From assembly GCF_036785885.1 (NCBI RefSeq), contig NC_092320.1:13393557-13457556 (forward strand): 64,000 nucleotides of DNA, given 5' to 3'. Source of the stretch: Coffea arabica. Its lineage: Eukaryota; Streptophyta; Magnoliopsida; Gentianales; Rubiaceae. A model generated the notes under the pieces. It had not been told where the DNA came from. It did not search any database and worked only from the letters and a program-made list of their open reading frames with translations. Below are positions 62,025-64,000 of this stretch, piece after piece; position 1 is the stretch's first letter, and each line of letters starts with the position of its first letter. The position numbers were made by a program, and so were the translations under genes.

Positions 62025-62710
62025 GGTTGGTAATTTTTGACACGACTTAAATACATGGTACGAATCTAACACGAAATTAATTGGTTTGGATTAAGGTTTG
62101 GCGGGTTCGGATCAGAATTGGGTGAAACTCGATGAACCCGAAAAAAAAAATAAGTCGAATTCATATTATCCACAGGACCATGGGTTGACCCGATAACCCA
62201 TTTAAGCATTAAAAAGAATTTAATAAATATAAAAATATTTTATCTAACTAAACTAAGTTATTCTTTTTTTTTTTTTCCAAAGGCATTAATCACTTAATAA
62301 CTTGTGTGAAGTTGAAATTATTATATTTGGACAAATAACGTATTATATTATTTTCTAGTTTTATAGTATCTTAATTTATTTTAGATCTGATTTGGGATAA
62401 AACGTTTTTACATTATTTTAATTTATTTCAAATCTGATTTGGGATTGTTTTATCGAGATTTTTGTTACTTGATTATATAATTAGCCTTGTGTGAAAGTAG
62501 TTCTATTAAAAACTATAGTGGTAAATTAGTGAATTAAAATTATATTTCACGTCATATCAGATCAACTTGAAATTGATCTGCCAACCTGAAATTAATCTGC
62601 CAACCCAAAAATTTCAGGTTAAGGTCAAGTATCAGCAGGTTTCTGTTATACCTGATCTCAATCCGACCTGCTAACCCGTTTCTGATCTGATTGACCCTCT
62701 ATTACATATG
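62025..62710. mobile_element. Possible hAT-like MITE remnant
   Basis: Both sides of an AT-rich core carry dense repeated words (GACCCGATAACCC, CTAACCCG, CCAACCTGAAATTAATCTG, GATCTGATT), the composition seen in hAT-type MITEs. Start TTGGGTTGGTAATTTTTGAC and end near GACCCTCTATTACAT are not clear inverted repeats and no target duplication was found. It includes a 28-bp direct repeat (62371 and 62419). Confidence 0.3.
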
Positions 62711-63294
62711 GGATACATGTCCAAAATTTCCCCTCCAAACAGCAAGCAACAGTAGAACAACCTGTAGTTAAAAAACCATCAAAGGACCGTATTTCAATTC
62801 CTGTTCTCTGAATCTATCCTTTCTCAGGGCCACGTACCGTACCAACCTGTGCGACATGACATGTAAAGTTTGTAAACCCTGCCGTCGCCTTCTTATTCAG
62901 ATGAAGTTAATCAAAGGGTGCTCCGGAATCCAAGGGAAATGAATCTAGCGTTCCTCTTTCCCATAGTATAGCAATGCTGCTAGTTTTGTATCTCGAAACA
63001 ACCAAGTGACTAACCATTGAAGCATATACAGAAATAGGAGCTTTTCATGTATCGAAAACGCCAAAAAAATACAAAAAAATCATGCATATCAGAATTTTTC
63101 TTGGAACTGCTTAAATCTTGGAGGAACCAGAGTTTAAGAATGACAAAGTTGCCATCAAATGTCCGAGGCATGCGAGGGAATCTAGAAGTCAGATATTACA
63201 TCTTCCAATATAAGAAGAGCACTCTAAATATGCTTCAGTAACAATTAATCTATGGCAAATCCTTCATCTCCACGACAGGCGAGTCATAAATAGC
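62711..63294. other. Intergenic / likely 3' flank of a minus-strand gene
   Basis: No recognised coding sequence; may include the 3'UTR of the putative gene ending at 63295. Confidence 0.3.
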
Positions 63295-63533
63295 TCATTC
63301 CAGGCCAGTAACAACTGACGAAGAAGCAGATTCGGAGCTCAGACCTTGCACCCATTTATGCGGACGAAATTAAGGTGAACTAAGATGATAGCTAAGAGAA
63401 TATACTGAAATAGAAGCTTTTCATGAAATAGAGAATGTCTGTACCATCATCTGCTTAATTTTTCTGACCAAAGTCCTACCAAAATCACTTCAAGGATCAC
63501 TAACCTTTAGAGACAGCAACTAGCTTTTGGTAC
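63295..63533 (-). CDS. Putative 3'-terminal exons of an unrecognised gene continuing past the window end
   Basis: On the minus strand TATACAG|GTACC opens a 29-base exon (63533-63505) ending AAAG|GTTAG, and TGCAAG|GTCTGAG opens a last exon (63344-63295) that ends in TGA. Spliced, they read in frame YQKLVAVSKGLSSESASSSV, then VTGLE and stop. Splice signals, phase and a Ser-rich C-terminus fit, but I recognise no family. Upstream exons, if real, would lie in 63540-64000 and beyond. This could be chance. Confidence 0.3.
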
Positions 63534-63539
63534 CTGTAT

Positions 63540-64000
63540 ATAGAGGAAAGAAAGAAGCTTTTAGTAAATAAAGAAACCACATAACGAAAAGGGGAGTGGA
63601 AAAAAAAATGCATATATAAAAGAGGGGTAGGAATAATACAAGCAAGTCATAAGTGACACATTAGTTTTTCCCTTTTCCATTATGTGTCCCTAAAACTTCA
63701 GGACTTGAAAGAGTAACCATCATCGATTGTCAATGGCCTACCCTTGTTTGTTTCTCACAATCATGCTCTTATCAACAAAGATAATGGCTACAACCCCTTT
63801 GCAGTCAAATAACAAACAAATAAGTAGTCTGTTTTTAGGCAAATTAAACATCTAACTTCACGAAAATAGTGATCATAGAGGAAGAAACAAAACTACAATG
63901 TTAGGCATCTTAATATCTGATAATTTCTGTTCGGACAGGGGAGATCAAAGCAACAACAGCAATTAAGTGTGACAACTGACAACTAGATAAAGGGCACACT
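63540..64000. other. Right edge of the window, nothing firm
   Basis: AT-rich, intron-like DNA. A CCGAACAG|AAATT acceptor-like site on the minus strand near 63930 could belong to the putative gene above. No other feature is supported. Confidence 0.3.

Overview
This window is nuclear DNA of a flowering plant, most likely a eudicot. It is AT-rich, its genes have many short exons with GT-AG introns, and it carries plant-type MITEs and a Mutator-like (MULE) transposon. I see no bacterial or organellar signature, no rRNA or tRNA gene and no CRISPR array. I cannot name the species.

Layout: (1) 0.8-2.2 kb holds two decayed tandem copies of a small secreted DUF26/Gnk2 (ginkbilobin-like) gene. (2) 2.9-3.9 kb is a MULE-type MITE with a 9-bp target duplication. 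(3) 9.87-16.41 kb (+) is an intact 15-coding-exon ANTH-domain clathrin assembly (AP180/CALM-like) gene, probably with a 5'UTR intron reaching back to about 5.7 kb. (4) 16.8-17.6 kb is a hAT-type MITE. (5) 33.21-18.60 kb (-) is an intact 24-exon VPS53 (GARP tether subunit) gene. The two trafficking genes lie tail to tail. (6) 33.4-34.7 kb, the spacer upstream of VPS53, is duplicated at about 40.95-41.83 kb; a hAT MITE occupies only the first copy. (7) Between the copies lies a KIB1-4/DUF295 beta-propeller gene (38.38-36.46 kb, -) with an unusual Cys-rich N-terminus, plus a fragment of a tandem paralog. (8) 42.0-43.9 kb (+) is a two-exon gene for a 103-aa protein with a hydrophobic Cys-rich tail.

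(9) From 45 to 61 kb the window is transposon- and repeat-dominated. It holds a rearranged duplicated block with F-box-associated gene remnants (46.1-46.6 and 58.2-58.5 kb), a FAS1/fasciclin-like gene broken by a hAT MITE (48.80-47.68 kb, -), and a complete 5.4-kb MULE (49.245-54.654 kb). The MULE has about 148-bp TIRs. Its MuDR-type transposase frame has six in-frame stops and no frameshift that I found over about 2.7 kb. A second, convergent gene encodes a GRF zinc finger plus a membrane anchor. (10) The last 3 kb hold little except possible 3'-terminal exons of an unrecognised minus-strand gene.

The most unusual items are the two-gene MULE, which has the same convergent layout as maize MuDR but a different second protein; the consistent transition-type nonsense decay of both its genes; and a 160-bp sequence repeated in inverted orientation 53 kb apart with one mismatch. 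Exon boundaries were placed by eye from splice consensus, reading-frame continuity and remembered family sequence, so single-base errors are possible.
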